From Streptomyces triticagri (GTDB lineage: Bacteria; Actinomycetota; Actinomycetes; Streptomycetales; Streptomycetaceae): a DNA stretch of 33,543 nt. Every line of letters starts with the position of its first letter. Within the stretch, counting starts at the first letter, position 1. The notes under the pieces were generated by a model, which was not told where the DNA came from, ran no database searches, and saw only the letters and a list, made by a program, of their open reading frames with translations. Shown one piece after another: positions 25,536-33,542 of this stretch. The position numbers were made by a program, and so were the translations under genes. The stretch covers positions 24,612 to 58,154 of the forward strand of contig NZ_QUAK01000094.1 in the NCBI RefSeq assembly GCF_003429565.1. Reading direction: 5' to 3'.

Positions 25536-26816
25536 TCAGGCGGCCCGCTCCACCGCATCGGCATCGGCCGGTTCCTGCGGCTCCCGGGGCGGCCGCACCG
25601 GCGCCACCGGCTCCGGCAATCCCCGCATCAGCAGCCAGTAGCCGAGGGCGGCCAGGGATCCGAGGGCCGCGCAGCCGGCCCAGAGCCAGTCGGCGCCGAA
25701 GCGGTCGATGACCGTACCGGCGAGCAGGGGTGCCGCGAGGGCCGCCACCGCCCAGGAGAGCGAGTAGACGCCCTGGTAGCGCCCGCGGCCGTGCAGCGGC
25801 GAGAGGCGGACCACGAGGCCCATCTGGGTGGGGGCGTTGACGATCTCGGCCAGTGTCCAGACGACCACCGTCAGGGCGTAGACCGCGACCGAGCCGGCGA
25901 AGGCGGTGAGCCCGAAGCCGTAGCCCGCGAGCAGTGCGGAGATGATCAGCAGCTTCTGCGGGTCGCGGTGTTCGATGAACCGGGTCACCGGGATCTGCAG
26001 GGCCACGATCAGCAGGCCGTTGACGGCCATCGCGAGACCGAAGTCCGAGGACGAGAAGCCCGCGTGACCCATCGCCACCGGCAGACCCACATGGGCCTGC
26101 ATGAAGATCAGAGAGATCAGGAACGACAGGCCGACGACGCCCATGAAACGGCCGTCCTTGAGGACCGTGCCCAGACCGACCGGCGGTTCGTCCGGGCCGT
26201 CGTCCGCCCCGCCCGTCCGCGCCGGCCGGGATTCCGGCAGCTTCAGGAAGACCAGCACCGCGCAGATCAGGGTGAGTACGGCCTCACCCAGGAAGCCCGC
26301 CAGATAGCTGTACTCGGCGACGAAGCCGGCGCCGACCGAGGACAGCGCGAACCCGAGGTTGATCGCCCAGTAGTTGAGCGCGAATGCCCGGACCCGGTCC
26401 TCGGGCCTGACGATGTCCGCCATCATCGCCTGCACCGCGGGACGCGAGGCGTTGGAGGCCATGCCCACCAGGAAGGCCACGGCGGCGATCGACAGCGGCT
26501 CCGTCATGAAGCCGAGGAGCGCCACGGACAGGGCCGTGGACACCTGGGCGATCAGCATGGTCGGGCGCCGTCCGAGCCGGTCGGTGAGCACACCGGCGCC
26601 GACGGAGGAGACCACCCCGCCGAGGCCGTGCAAGGCCGCCACCAGACCCGCGTACGAGGCCGAGTAGCCACGGTCGACGGTCAGGTACAGCGCCATGAAG
26701 GTGGCGACGAAGGCGCCGAGGCGGTTGACGAGGGTGCTCGCCCACAGCCACCAGAACTCCCGGGGCAATCCCGAGACGCTCTCTCTCGTGGCTCGTCTGA
26801 GAGATGCGACGGACAA
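25536..26816 (-). CDS. MFS transporter (MdtH-like drug exporter)
   Basis: This is a 426-aa secondary transporter with ~12 hydrophobic segments. Loop 2-3 carries [17 protein letters not shown], the classical MFS motif A. A central charged loop ([18 protein letters not shown]) separates the halves. Related to MdtH-type multidrug/H+ antiporters; the substrate is unknown. The start is a TTG at 26816 with GGGAGA upstream (TTGTCCGTCGCATCTCTC encodes MSVASL); no ATG or GTG fits before the first transmembrane segment. It is divergent from the phosphoglycerate mutase gene. Confidence 0.9.
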   Translation of the reverse strand: MSVASLRRATRESVSGLPREFWWLWASTLVNRLGAFVATFMALYLTVDRGYSASYAGLVAALHGLGGVVSSVGAGVLTDRLGRRPTMLIAQVSTALSVALLGFMTEPLSIAAVAFLVGMASNASRPAVQAMMADIVRPEDRVRAFALNYWAINLGFALSSVGAGFVAEYSYLAGFLGEAVLTLICAVLVFLKLPESRPARTGGADDGPDEPPVGLGTVLKDGRFMGVVGLSFLISLIFMQAHVGLPVAMGHAGFSSSDFGLAMAVNGLLIVALQIPVTRFIEHRDPQKLLIISALLAGYGFGLTAFAGSVAVYALTVVVWTLAEIVNAPTQMGLVVRLSPLHGRGRYQGVYSLSWAVAALAAPLLAGTVIDRFGADWLWAGCAALGSLAALGYWLLMRGLPEPVAPVRPPREPQEPADADAVERAA

Positions 26817-26943
26817 CTGTGTTCTCCCGGAAGCCGGCGGACGGAACAGGCCTGGTCACGCGACAGCGGCACGCGCGCGTAACAGGTGATTCGGACCCGC
26901 GCAGCTTACGGTCACTCGGCGCGGCGCACCAAGGGATTTCCAT

Positions 26944-26949
26944 TAGGCT
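26944..26949 (+). promoter_or_regulatory. -10-like TAGGCT, leaderless promoter of phosphoglycerate mutase
   Basis: TAGGCT lies seven bases before ATG 26957, and no Shine-Dalgarno sequence is present. This predicts a leaderless transcript. No good -35 is visible. Confidence 0.5.
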
Positions 26950-26956
26950 CGGACGT

Positions 26957-27718
26957 ATGGCCGACGCACCGTACAAGCTGATCCTCCTCCGCCACGGCGA
27001 GAGCGAGTGGAACGCGAAGAACCTGTTCACCGGCTGGGTGGACGTCAATCTCAACGAGAAGGGCGAGAAGGAGGCGGTCCGCGGCGGCGAACTCCTCGCG
27101 GACGCGGGCCTGCTGCCCGATGTCGTGCACACCTCGCTCCAGAAGCGCGCGATCCGCACCGCGCAGCTGTCCCTCGAGGCCGCCGACCGCCACTGGATCC
27201 CGGTCAATCGCTCCTGGCGCCTGAACGAGCGTCACTACGGCGCTCTGCAGGGCAAGGACAAGGCACAGACCCTCGCGGAGTTCGGCGAGGAGCAGTTCAT
27301 GCTGTGGCGCCGCTCGTACGACACCCCGCCGCCGCCGCTCGAGGACGGCGCGGAGTTCTCGCAGAGCGACGACCCGCGCTACGCGGACATCCCGCCGGAG
27401 CTGCGCCCGCGCACCGAGTGCCTCAAGGACGTCGTCACGCGCATGCTGCCGTACTGGTACGACGGCATCGTCCCGGACCTGCTCGCGGGCCGTACGGTCC
27501 TGGTCGCCGCGCACGGCAACTCGCTGCGCGCCCTGGTCAAGCACCTCGACGGCATCTCCGACGAGGACATCGCGGGCCTGAACATCCCGACCGGCATCCC
27601 GCTCGCCTACGAGCTCGACGCCGACTTCAAGCCCGTCAACCCGGGCGGCACCTACCTCGACCCGGACGCCGCAGCGGCGGCCATCGAGGCGGTCAAGAAC
27701 CAGGGCAAGAAGAAGTAG
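26957..27718 (+). CDS. gpmA: 2,3-bisphosphoglycerate-dependent phosphoglycerate mutase
   Basis: This is a glycolytic enzyme interconverting 3- and 2-phosphoglycerate in the cytoplasm, 253 aa. The catalytic signature [18 protein letters not shown] is at the N-terminus (His13 is phosphorylated). Other elements are [31 protein letters not shown] and the second His in [19 protein letters not shown]. The length and [11 protein letters not shown] motif mark the dPGM (GpmA) family rather than a broad-specificity phosphatase. ATG 26957 is preceded by TAGGCT and no ribosome site, so it is probably leaderless. An intrinsic terminator follows at 27736-27770. The gene is isolated between the MFS gene and a decayed region. 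Confidence 0.97.
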   Translation: MADAPYKLILLRHGESEWNAKNLFTGWVDVNLNEKGEKEAVRGGELLADAGLLPDVVHTSLQKRAIRTAQLSLEAADRHWIPVNRSWRLNERHYGALQGKDKAQTLAEFGEEQFMLWRRSYDTPPPPLEDGAEFSQSDDPRYADIPPELRPRTECLKDVVTRMLPYWYDGIVPDLLAGRTVLVAAHGNSLRALVKHLDGISDEDIAGLNIPTGIPLAYELDADFKPVNPGGTYLDPDAAAAAIEAVKNQGKKK

Positions 27719-27735
27719 CCTTCGCGATCGATCAT

Positions 27736-27774
27736 GCCTCCCGTCTGCGCACAGGGCGCGGGCGGGAGGCGTTT
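27736..27774 (+). terminator. Intrinsic terminator after phosphoglycerate mutase
   Basis: GCCTCCCG (27736-27743) pairs with CGGGAGGC (27763-27770), with further inner GCGC pairing, followed directly by GTTTT. This is a conventional stem and T-run, 17 bases after the stop codon. Confidence 0.85.
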
Positions 27775-27828
27775 TCGTGCGCCGGTCACGCTCCGGAACC
27801 GGGGACCTAGGGGGGCGTAGGGGCGTCT

Positions 27829-27880
27829 CCGTCTGGGGCGGTGCCAATCCGTCTAGGGCCCCGCCAATCCGTTCTCGGGT
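27829..27880. repeat. 20-bp tandem repeat in the decayed region
   Basis: CCGTCTGGGGCGGTGCCAAT (27829-27848) is followed by a diverged copy at 27849-27868 ending CCGCCAAT and a partial third (CCGTTCTCGG). GCCAATCCGT therefore occurs twice at 20-bp spacing. The tract overlaps the 3' end of the oxidoreductase remnant. Confidence 0.75.
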
Positions 27881-27953
27881 GTCAGGCCGCTGAGCTTGTC
27901 GGGATGCCCGTGTAGCCGGCGCCGAGCACGACAATGCGGTGTTCGTTGCTCAT
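27853..27953 (-). pseudogene. Remnant of an NAD(P)/FAD-dependent oxidoreductase
   Basis: From ATG 27953, preceded by GGGAG, the frame reads MSNEHRIVVLGAGYTGIPTS and stops after 23 codons. The first 16 residues are the start of a flavoprotein: a beta strand plus the GxGxxG dinucleotide motif GAGYTG. Right after this the sequence switches frame: in frame +1 the DNA reads PDKLSGLTPENGLAGP to a TAG at 27853-27855, a plausible C-terminal tail. The simplest reading is a large internal deletion that joined the first ~50 bases of the gene to its end. A good ribosome site and an upstream dyad remain. Loss is certain if it was a full gene; the parent family is inferred from 16 residues. Confidence 0.6.
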
Positions 27954-27970
27954 CTCGATCTCCCTGGGTC

Positions 27971-27990
27971 GGGCACCGGCTTCGGTGCCG
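27971..27990. other. Hairpin upstream of the oxidoreductase remnant
   Basis: GGCACCG and CGGTGCC are 7-bp inverted arms around GCTT (27972-27989), immediately upstream of the remnant's ribosome site. It could be a leftover leader or attenuator structure. There is no T-run. Confidence 0.4.
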
Positions 27991-28032
27991 GTGACGACCA
28001 TGGGACAAGCGACCCGCACGGGAAGTGACAGC

Positions 28033-28062
28033 CGCTCGATGTGACCCGCATCACATCGAGCG
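28033..28062. promoter_or_regulatory. CRP/FNR-like perfect dyad TGTGA-N6-TCACA
   Basis: CGCTCGATGTGA (28033-28044) and TCACATCGAGCG (28051-28062) are perfect 12-bp arms around CCCGCA. The core TGTGACCCGCATCACA matches the CRP/FNR-family consensus exactly and is also close to Rex-type TGTGA..TCACA sites. It lies about 90 bp upstream of the remnant oxidoreductase start, where it would have controlled that gene. The rest of the 27719-28150 gap holds the terminator, the 20-bp repeat and the remnant. Confidence 0.65.
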
Positions 28063-28150
28063 TTACGTCGCGTCTGTACCGGCGCGAACGGCGCCCGACG
28101 GCAGCCCAGTCGGGGTGCCCACTCCGTCGGCCAGGGACGGAACGGACGGG

Positions 28151-29455
28151 TCAGCCCGGGCGCTTGAACTCCGCCGGGCCCGCGTTCAGCTCGATGGCCC
28201 CGTCCACGTGCAGGACCGGGCGGCGTTCTGCCATACGGCCGCCGTAGGCCTCGATGTGCTGGATCGAGGCGCCCTCGGGGACGGTGAAGTCGACCAGGGC
28301 GATGGCGACCCAGTACCTGGTCTTCGCGTTCTCGAACAGCGGCACTGTGACCGTCGAACCACGGCCGTCGGTGACCACCACCTTGGCCCCGAAGCTGCGG
28401 AACGAACCGAAGCCGTTGCTCACCGCCGAGTAGGCGCAGAAGAGCACATAGCCCTGCTCCTCGGGACGGGAGATGCGGACGGTCTCCACGCCCGGCTCCA
28501 GGGCGTCGCCGTCGAGCCGGATGTACGGAGCGGTCTGCAGGGAGCCCAGGTTCCGGTAGTAGACCGCGTTCGAGCCCTCGCCCTTGGCCGGCCGGCGGAC
28601 GTCGCGCTGCGGCGCGATGTCGGGTACCGCGGGGTCGCCGTGCGGGGTGTGCCGCTTGACCAGGGAACCGGGCGCGACGTGGCCGCGCAGCGCCTCGGCG
28701 GCCGGGACGAACAGGGCGTACAGATCGAGGTCGGCGCCCGCCTTGCGGCGGCGCTCGCTGCCGCCGTCCCACTCGAGGGTTGCGGTGACGACCAGCTCAG
28801 GGTCCTTCTTGTCCAGGCTGATCGCGACCCGGCTGCCCTTGTCCAGACTCACGGCACCGAGCGGCGGCTTCGTGAGATTCGGCCGTGCGACGGCGGCGGG
28901 GGCAGGGGCGGGCGCGGCGGCCTGTGCGGGCGCCGTGGGCTCGTCGACATGGACCCCGAAGTCGGTGGCGAGTCCCGCCAGGCCCTCCGCGTACCCCTGG
29001 CCGATGGCGCGCACCTTCCAGGCGCCGGCCCGCCGGTAGAGCTCCAGGAGCAGCACGGCGCGCTCGCCCGCGGTGAACGGCGGCGGCCTGAACAGTACGG
29101 GCTCGGCCGCCGGCGCCGTGACGCGGACCGAGATCGCCGGTACGTCACGGAAGGTGCGGCTCGTGTCCCCCGGGTCGCAGCCGGCGACCAGCATCACCCG
29201 TTCCACATCGGCGGGCAGCGCGCTCGGTTCGAGCTCGATCCGCTCAGGGCCCGCGGCGTCTGCGGCCAGATGATGCACCGCGTCGGCCGCGGCCGCGGGC
29301 TGATTGCGGAAGACCAGGTCCGCGTCGGACCTGACCTTGCCGTCCGCGCCGAGGAGCAGGGCACTGAGGTCCAACGGTGCACTCGGCGGGTGCAGTTCGG
29401 CCGTGATGCGCCCCGCGTCCAACGGTGCGTTCTGGCCTCTGCTGAGCTCTGGCAT
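28151..29455 (-). CDS. Double TerD-domain protein (TerA-like, tellurium-resistance family)
   Basis: This is a 434-aa cytoplasmic protein with two TerD-type beta-sandwich domains. The first is residues ~1-195 (MPELSRGQNAPLD start, DLSALLLGADGKVRSDADLVFRNQ, ERVMLVAGCDP). An Ala/Pro-rich linker (TAPAQAAAPAPAPAAVARPN) follows. The second is ~235-434 (LDKGSRVAISLDKKDP, ADLDLYALFV, ISRPEEQGYVLFCAYSAVSN). TerD domains bind Ca2+ through Asp-rich loops and occur in stress-response clusters; Streptomyces has many, some tied to development. ATG 29455 follows a run of eight G on the coding strand (complement of 29461-29468), which serves as the ribosome site. It is divergent from the SgcJ-like gene. Confidence 0.92.
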   Translation of the reverse strand: MPELSRGQNAPLDAGRITAELHPPSAPLDLSALLLGADGKVRSDADLVFRNQPAAAADAVHHLAADAAGPERIELEPSALPADVERVMLVAGCDPGDTSRTFRDVPAISVRVTAPAAEPVLFRPPPFTAGERAVLLLELYRRAGAWKVRAIGQGYAEGLAGLATDFGVHVDEPTAPAQAAAPAPAPAAVARPNLTKPPLGAVSLDKGSRVAISLDKKDPELVVTATLEWDGGSERRRKAGADLDLYALFVPAAEALRGHVAPGSLVKRHTPHGDPAVPDIAPQRDVRRPAKGEGSNAVYYRNLGSLQTAPYIRLDGDALEPGVETVRISRPEEQGYVLFCAYSAVSNGFGSFRSFGAKVVVTDGRGSTVTVPLFENAKTRYWVAIALVDFTVPEGASIQHIEAYGGRMAERRPVLHVDGAIELNAGPAEFKRPG

Positions 29456-29589
29456 GAGTGCCCCCCCCGGATTCGTCAGGTCCAGGCGGCCGCCCATCCC
29501 TGCGGGCGCCTGCCGGCACATCCTTGCACCGGAGACCGCCCAGCCGGAGCGGGGCGCCGGGACTACGGTGGGTGGCAGAGGGAGGCGCC

Positions 29590-30072
29590 ATGACCGGAAG
29601 CACCGATTCCACGGTCGCAATGCCGGACCCGGAGGCACTGCACCGCTCCTTGCTCGCGAGCTGGAACGCGCGCGACGCCGCCGGATTCGCCGGCCACTTC
29701 ACCGAGGACGGCACCAGCATCGGCTTCGACGGCAGTACGGTCCTGGGCCGCGAGGCGATCGAGGAGCACCTGACCGGCATCTTCGACGACCACGATCCCG
29801 CCGCGTATGTGGCCCTGGTACGGGAGATCCGCCCACTGGGGGCGGACAGCGCCCTGCTCCGGGCCGACGCAGGCATGGTCCCGCCGGGCGGCACGGACAT
29901 CGAGCCCGCTGCGAACGCCGTTCAGTCCCTTGTCGCCGTACGGGACGGGGCGGCGGACCGGTGGCGCATCGCGCTGTTCCAGAACACACCGGCCGCCTTC
30001 CACGGTGACCCCGAGGCCGCCGACGACCTGACCCGCGAACTGCGCGAGGCGCTCCGCGCGGAGCAGCTCTGA
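29590..30072 (+). CDS. SgcJ/EcaC-family (DUF4440, NTF2-like) protein
   Basis: This is a 160-aa NTF2-fold protein. The pattern ALHRSLLASWNARDAAGFAG, HFTEDGTSIGFDGSTVLGRE, AIEEHLTGIF and DRWRIALFQNTPAAFHG is the signature of SgcJ/EcaC-type proteins, first named in enediyne gene clusters. The activity is unknown. ATG 29590 follows GGGAGG (29579-29585). It converges on the Cys-rich gene, with four 15-bp repeats in the gap. Confidence 0.88.
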   Translation: MTGSTDSTVAMPDPEALHRSLLASWNARDAAGFAGHFTEDGTSIGFDGSTVLGREAIEEHLTGIFDDHDPAAYVALVREIRPLGADSALLRADAGMVPPGGTDIEPAANAVQSLVAVRDGAADRWRIALFQNTPAAFHGDPEAADDLTRELREALRAEQL

Positions 30073-30134
30073 CCTGCCCCCGCGGCTCCTGACCTGCCCG
30101 CCACAGATCCGGTCGGCGCCTCCGCAGCGGCTGG

Positions 30135-30194
30135 TACGTCAGCTGCTGATACGTCAGCCTCTGGTACGTCAGTCGCCGCTACGTCAGCCGCGTC
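30135..30194. repeat. Four 15-bp tandem repeats with TACGTCAG
   Basis: TACGTCAG begins at 30135, 30150, 30165 and 30180, exactly 15 bp apart; the other seven bases of each unit vary. The tract lies between the convergent SgcJ-like and Cys-rich genes. Confidence 0.9.
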
Positions 30195-30198
30195 CGCA

Positions 30199-30354
30199 TC
30201 ACCCGCCGCACTGGCAGGGCGCCCCCTGCTGGCAGCCGCAACCGCAGCCCGAACCGCAACCGCAGGCGCCTATCAGCGGGAGATGCAGTGCCTCGGCCGG
30301 CTCCGCCGTGGACGCGGACTCCTGTGGGGTGTCGGGCGTGGGGGTGTCGGCCAT
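30199..30354 (-). CDS. 51-aa cysteine-rich small protein
   Basis: ATG 30354 has GAGGAGGG 4-5 nt upstream, an excellent ribosome site. The protein has an acidic N-terminal half (MADTPTPDTPQESASTAEPA, then EALHLPLIG) and a C-terminal half with seven cysteines in CGCGSGCGCGCQQGAPCQCGG. The alternating C-x-C and CGCGC pattern resembles metal-thiolate proteins such as metallothioneins, but also resembles Cys-rich RiPP precursors or signalling peptides. There is no processing enzyme nearby and no Lys, so zinc or copper binding is my first guess. It lies downstream of phoU on the same strand with a 159-bp gap. I recognise no family. Confidence 0.65.
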   Translation of the reverse strand: MADTPTPDTPQESASTAEPAEALHLPLIGACGCGSGCGCGCQQGAPCQCGG

Positions 30355-30513
30355 GGGACCCTCCTCGTCGGGCGCCGCGAAGGCGCGGTTGCCTACGCCC
30401 AGTTCATGCCCAGCTTCCGAGGCGCATCAACGGCGCACGGAGGCTCTCGCCGCCGCCCTCGGCCGCCCCGCACGCCCCTGACCGACGACGTACCGCGTAC
30501 CGCCGAAACGGCT

Positions 30514-31197
30514 TCAGGCCCCTTCCACCGGCTGCGGCCCACCCGCCTGGATCTCGTCCGCGTGCTCACCGGTGACCAGGTACACCACCCGCTTCGCGAC
30601 CGAGACCGCATGGTCCGCGAACCGCTCGTAGTAGCGCCCGAGCAGCGTCACATCGACCGCCGTCTCGATGCCGTGCTTCCAGCGGTCGTCCATCAGGTGC
30701 TGGAACAGGGTGCGGTGCAGCAGGTCCATCTCGTCGTCGTCCTGCTCGAGCTGCATGGCCAGATCGATGTCCTTGGTGATGATGACCTCCGCAGCCTTGG
30801 CCATCAGGCGCTGGGCGAGCTGACCCATCTCCAGGAGCGTGGCATGCAGGTCGTGCGGCACCGGCGACTCGGGGAAGCGGAGCCTGGCCAGCTTCGCGAC
30901 GTGCTGCGCGAGATCCCCGGAACGCTCCAGGTCGGCACTCATCCGCAGCGAGGTGACGACGATGCGCAGATCGGTCGCCACGGGCTGCTGCCGGGCGAGG
31001 AGAGCTATCGCCCGTGCCTCCAGGTCGTGCTGCAGATCGTCGACCTTCTGGTCGGCGGCGATCACACTCTCGGCCAGCTTCAGATCGGCGTCGAGCATGG
31101 CCGTGGTGGCGCGCCCGATCGCGGAGCCGACGAGCCGGGCCATCTCGACGAGGCCTTCGCCGATCGAGTCCAGTTCCTCGTGGTACGCGTCCCGCAT
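30514..31197 (-). CDS. phoU: Phosphate transport system regulator PhoU
   Basis: This is a 227-aa cytoplasmic helical regulator with two PhoU three-helix repeats (about residues 15-105 and 120-210). Conserved metal-binding motifs are MSADLERSGDLAQHVAKLA in the first and YYERFADHAVSVAKRVVYLV in the second. PhoU relays phosphate status from the Pst transporter to the histidine kinase and restrains the Pho response. It is divergent from phoR-phoP across 292 bp with PHO-box arrays, so PhoP probably activates it. ATG 31197 follows GAGAGGGA. Confidence 0.96.
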   Translation of the reverse strand: MRDAYHEELDSIGEGLVEMARLVGSAIGRATTAMLDADLKLAESVIAADQKVDDLQHDLEARAIALLARQQPVATDLRIVVTSLRMSADLERSGDLAQHVAKLARLRFPESPVPHDLHATLLEMGQLAQRLMAKAAEVIITKDIDLAMQLEQDDDEMDLLHRTLFQHLMDDRWKHGIETAVDVTLLGRYYERFADHAVSVAKRVVYLVTGEHADEIQAGGPQPVEGA

Positions 31198-31277
31198 GGA
31201 TGTCCCTCTCTCGTACGTCCGGGGCTCTGACTCCCCACGCTCCCACGGTGCGGTCCGAACGCGACCGTTACCGGCAC

Positions 31278-31321
31278 CCGGTGTGAATCAACCTTGTCGT
31301 CGAGGTGAACTCTGGGCGACG
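31278..31321. promoter_or_regulatory. PHO-box array proximal to phoU
   Basis: Read on the minus strand, four 11-bp units run from 31321 to 31278: CGTCGCCCAGA, GTTCACCTCGA, CGACAAGGTTG and ATTCACACCGG. GTTCACC-type units repeat at 22-bp distance with a non-matching unit between, the known spacing of PhoP direct repeats. PhoP binding is expected from the consensus G(G/T)TCAYYYR(G/C)G. Confidence 0.7.
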
Positions 31322-31383
31322 CGGAACGTCCCCTACCGCACCTCCCGCGCGCGGGTGCCCCGTTTCGCCTCCCGGCCGGGCCA

Positions 31384-31427
31384 CCCAAATGAACCAACCC
31401 CGTACCACCGGTGAACTCTCGGCGACG
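31384..31427. promoter_or_regulatory. PHO-box array proximal to phoR
   Basis: On the minus strand the units CGTCGCCGAGA, GTTCACCGGTG, GTACGGGGTTG and GTTCATTTGGG mirror the phoU-side array in order and phase. GGTGAACTCTSGGCGACG is shared at 17 of 18 positions 106 bp apart. It covers about -63 to -106 relative to a leaderless phoR start at 31490, where an activator could act. Confidence 0.7.
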
Positions 31428-31477
31428 AGTGTCCGAGATGACAGGCGGACGGCTGTGGCCTGCCCCGGACCCGTGCC

Positions 31478-31483
31478 TAACCT
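31478..31483 (+). promoter_or_regulatory. -10-like TAACCT of the phoR-phoP operon
   Basis: TAACCT stands six bases before ATG 31490, predicting a leaderless or very short-leader mRNA; a GGAGG also overlaps the gap. No -35 is present, as expected for a promoter that depends on PhoP bound upstream. Confidence 0.55.
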
Positions 31484-31489
31484 GGAGGC

Positions 31490-32806
31490 ATGGACGTGAA
31501 CGCGGCGGTCGCCGCAGCGGCTGCGATCGCCGGCGTGTGCACCGGGGTGATCGCCATGCTGGCGTTCCGCTGGAGCGAACGCGAACAGAAACGCCCCACC
31601 CGAACCTCCCTGCACACCGACCCCGTCCTGCCTCCGGGCGTGGACACGGTCCTCTCCGTACTCCGCTCCTCCGCCGTCGTGCTCGACGAGGCCGACGCCG
31701 TCGTCAAGGCCAGCTCCGCCGCGTACGCCCTCGGCCTGGTGCGCGGCGGCAAGCTCGCCGTCGATCCGATGCTCAAGATGGCGCGCGACACCCGCAGGGA
31801 CGGCGAGATACGGCAGGTCGAGCTGGACCTGCCGCGCCGCGGCACCGGCCGGGGCGAGGCACTCGCCGTCTCCGCGCGCGTGGCGCCGCTCGGCTCACGG
31901 CTGGTCCTGCTCCTGGTCGAGGACCTCACGGAGGCTCGCCGCATCGAGGCCGTACGCCGTGACTTCGTGGCCAATGTCAGCCATGAGCTCAAGACTCCCG
32001 TGGGCGCCCTCTCGCTGCTCTCGGAGGCCGTCATGGACGCCGCCGACGACCCCGAGGCCGTGGAGCGCTTCGCCGGCCGCATGCAGGTCGAGGCGACCCG
32101 GCTGACCAATCTGGTCCAGGAGCTGATCGACCTCTCGCGCGTGCAGAACGACGACCCCCTGGAGGACGCCGAGCCGGTACGCGTGGACGAACTGGTCGCC
32201 GAGGCCATGGACCGCTGCCGCCACCAGGCCACCGCCAAGCAGATCACCATGGCCTCGAACATCGGCAGCGGGACCGACGGACGGCACACCCCCGGCGGCC
32301 TCCACGTATGGGGCCACCGGGGCCAGCTGGTCGGCGCACTCGGCAACCTGGTCGAGAACGCCGTCAACTACAGCCCGGCCCGCACCCGCGTCGGCATAGC
32401 CGCCCGCCGCGTCACCGCCCCCGGCGGCGAGCTGATCGAACTGGCCGTCACCGACCAGGGCATCGGCATCTCGGACAAGGACAAGGAGCGCATCTTCGAG
32501 CGCTTCTACCGGGTCGACCCGGCCCGCTCCCGGGCCACCGGCGGCACCGGCCTCGGACTGGCCATCGTCAAGCACGTGGCCGCCTCGCACGGCGGGGAAG
32601 TCACCGTGTGGAGCTCCGAGGGACAGGGCTCCACCTTCACCCTGCGGCTGCCCGAGGCGGGCTCCGCACGCGACCGCAAGCCGTTCCACCACGAGGACGC
32701 GGATCTCGACGGACTCAACGAAGAGGACCGCCCCGCAGACCGCTCGACCAACCGCATGACTCGCGAGACCCGCGAGGCCATTCCTGCCCCGGAGGTCCTT
32801 CCGTGA
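31490..32806 (+). CDS. phoR: Sensor histidine kinase PhoR (SenX3-like)
   Basis: This is the membrane-anchored phosphate-starvation kinase, 438 aa. A single N-terminal membrane segment (about residues 5-27) leads into a PAS-like domain (~50-140), then HisKA with phosphoacceptor His165 in ANVSHELKTP. The ATPase domain has N box NLVENAVNYS, G1 DQGIGIS, F box IFERFYRV and G2 GGTGLGLAIVKH. The very short extracellular part and PAS domain match SenX3/PhoR of actinobacteria, thought to receive the phosphate signal through Pst-PhoU rather than directly. The stop overlaps the phoP start by 4 bp (GTGA). PHO boxes upstream suggest autoactivation. The C-terminal ~50 residues are acidic and disordered. 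Confidence 0.96.
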   Translation: MDVNAAVAAAAAIAGVCTGVIAMLAFRWSEREQKRPTRTSLHTDPVLPPGVDTVLSVLRSSAVVLDEADAVVKASSAAYALGLVRGGKLAVDPMLKMARDTRRDGEIRQVELDLPRRGTGRGEALAVSARVAPLGSRLVLLLVEDLTEARRIEAVRRDFVANVSHELKTPVGALSLLSEAVMDAADDPEAVERFAGRMQVEATRLTNLVQELIDLSRVQNDDPLEDAEPVRVDELVAEAMDRCRHQATAKQITMASNIGSGTDGRHTPGGLHVWGHRGQLVGALGNLVENAVNYSPARTRVGIAARRVTAPGGELIELAVTDQGIGISDKDKERIFERFYRVDPARSRATGGTGLGLAIVKHVAASHGGEVTVWSSEGQGSTFTLRLPEAGSARDRKPFHHEDADLDGLNEEDRPADRSTNRMTRETREAIPAPEVLP

Positions 32807-33483
32807 CCCGAGTGCTCGTCGTCGAGGACGAGGAATCCTTCAGCGACGCTCTGTCCTACATGCTCCGCAAGGAAGGGTTCGAGGTCGCCATAGCCGCCAC
32901 CGGGCCCGACGGGCTCGACGAGTTCGAGCGCAACGGCGCCGACCTGGTCCTGCTCGACCTGATGCTCCCCGGCCTGCCGGGCACCGAGGTCTGCCGTCAG
33001 CTGCGGGGCCGTTCCAACGTCCCGGTGATCATGGTGACCGCCAAGGACAGCGAGATCGACAAGGTCGTCGGCCTGGAGATAGGAGCCGACGACTACGTGA
33101 CCAAGCCCTTCTCCTCACGCGAACTGGTCGCCCGCATCCGCGCCGTACTGCGCCGCCGCGGCGAGCCCGAGGAGGTCACCCCCGCGGCGCTCGAGGCCGG
33201 ACCGGTCCGGATGGACGTCGACCGCCACGTGGTCACCGTCTCCGGCTCCAAGGTCGACCTGCCCCTCAAGGAGTTCGACCTCCTGGAGATGCTGCTGCGC
33301 AACGCCGGCCGCGTACTGACCCGGATGCAGCTCATCGACCGTGTGTGGGGCGCGGACTACGTGGGTGACACCAAGACCCTGGACGTCCACGTGAAGCGCC
33401 TGCGCGCCAAGCTCGAGCCGGACCCGGGCGCACCGCGCTACCTGGTGACCGTGCGAGGCCTGGGCTACAAGTTCGAGCCGTAG
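32803..33483 (+). CDS. phoP: Response regulator PhoP (RegX3-like)
   Basis: This is the master regulator of phosphate starvation, 226 aa, OmpR/PhoB family. The receiver domain (1-~120) has the acidic pocket VEDEES, phosphoacceptor Asp52 in VLLDLMLPGLPG, VTAKDSE and the conserved Lys in DDYVTKPFSS. The C-terminal winged helix (~130-226) has LKEFDLLEMLLRNAGRVLTR, VWGADYVGDTKTLDVHVKRL and VRGLGYKFEP. It binds 11-bp direct repeats like those upstream of phoU and phoR, controls phosphate scavenging and, in Streptomyces, represses antibiotic production. The GTG start overlaps the phoR stop. A strong hairpin follows 20 bases after the stop. Confidence 0.97.
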   Translation: MTRVLVVEDEESFSDALSYMLRKEGFEVAIAATGPDGLDEFERNGADLVLLDLMLPGLPGTEVCRQLRGRSNVPVIMVTAKDSEIDKVVGLEIGADDYVTKPFSSRELVARIRAVLRRRGEPEEVTPAALEAGPVRMDVDRHVVTVSGSKVDLPLKEFDLLEMLLRNAGRVLTRMQLIDRVWGADYVGDTKTLDVHVKRLRAKLEPDPGAPRYLVTVRGLGYKFEP

Positions 33484-33503
33484 AAAGCACATTGCCGAGA
33501 CAG

Positions 33504-33542
33504 GCCGAGGGCCCCACCGCTTGTGGCGGTGGGGCCCTCGGC
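33504..33542 (+). terminator. Strong hairpin terminator after phoP
   Basis: Perfect 17-bp arms (33504-33520 and 33526-33542) around TTGTG form a very stable GC stem ending at the window edge. Any T-run would lie outside the window. Confidence 0.85.

Noticed and set aside
25476..26882. 468-codon plus-strand frame
   Set aside because: It is antisense to the MFS transporter; its Asp/Arg/His-rich composition is a shadow of hydrophobic codons.
28025..29593. 522-codon plus-strand frame
   Set aside because: It is antisense to the TerD-domain gene and has no domain or ribosome site.
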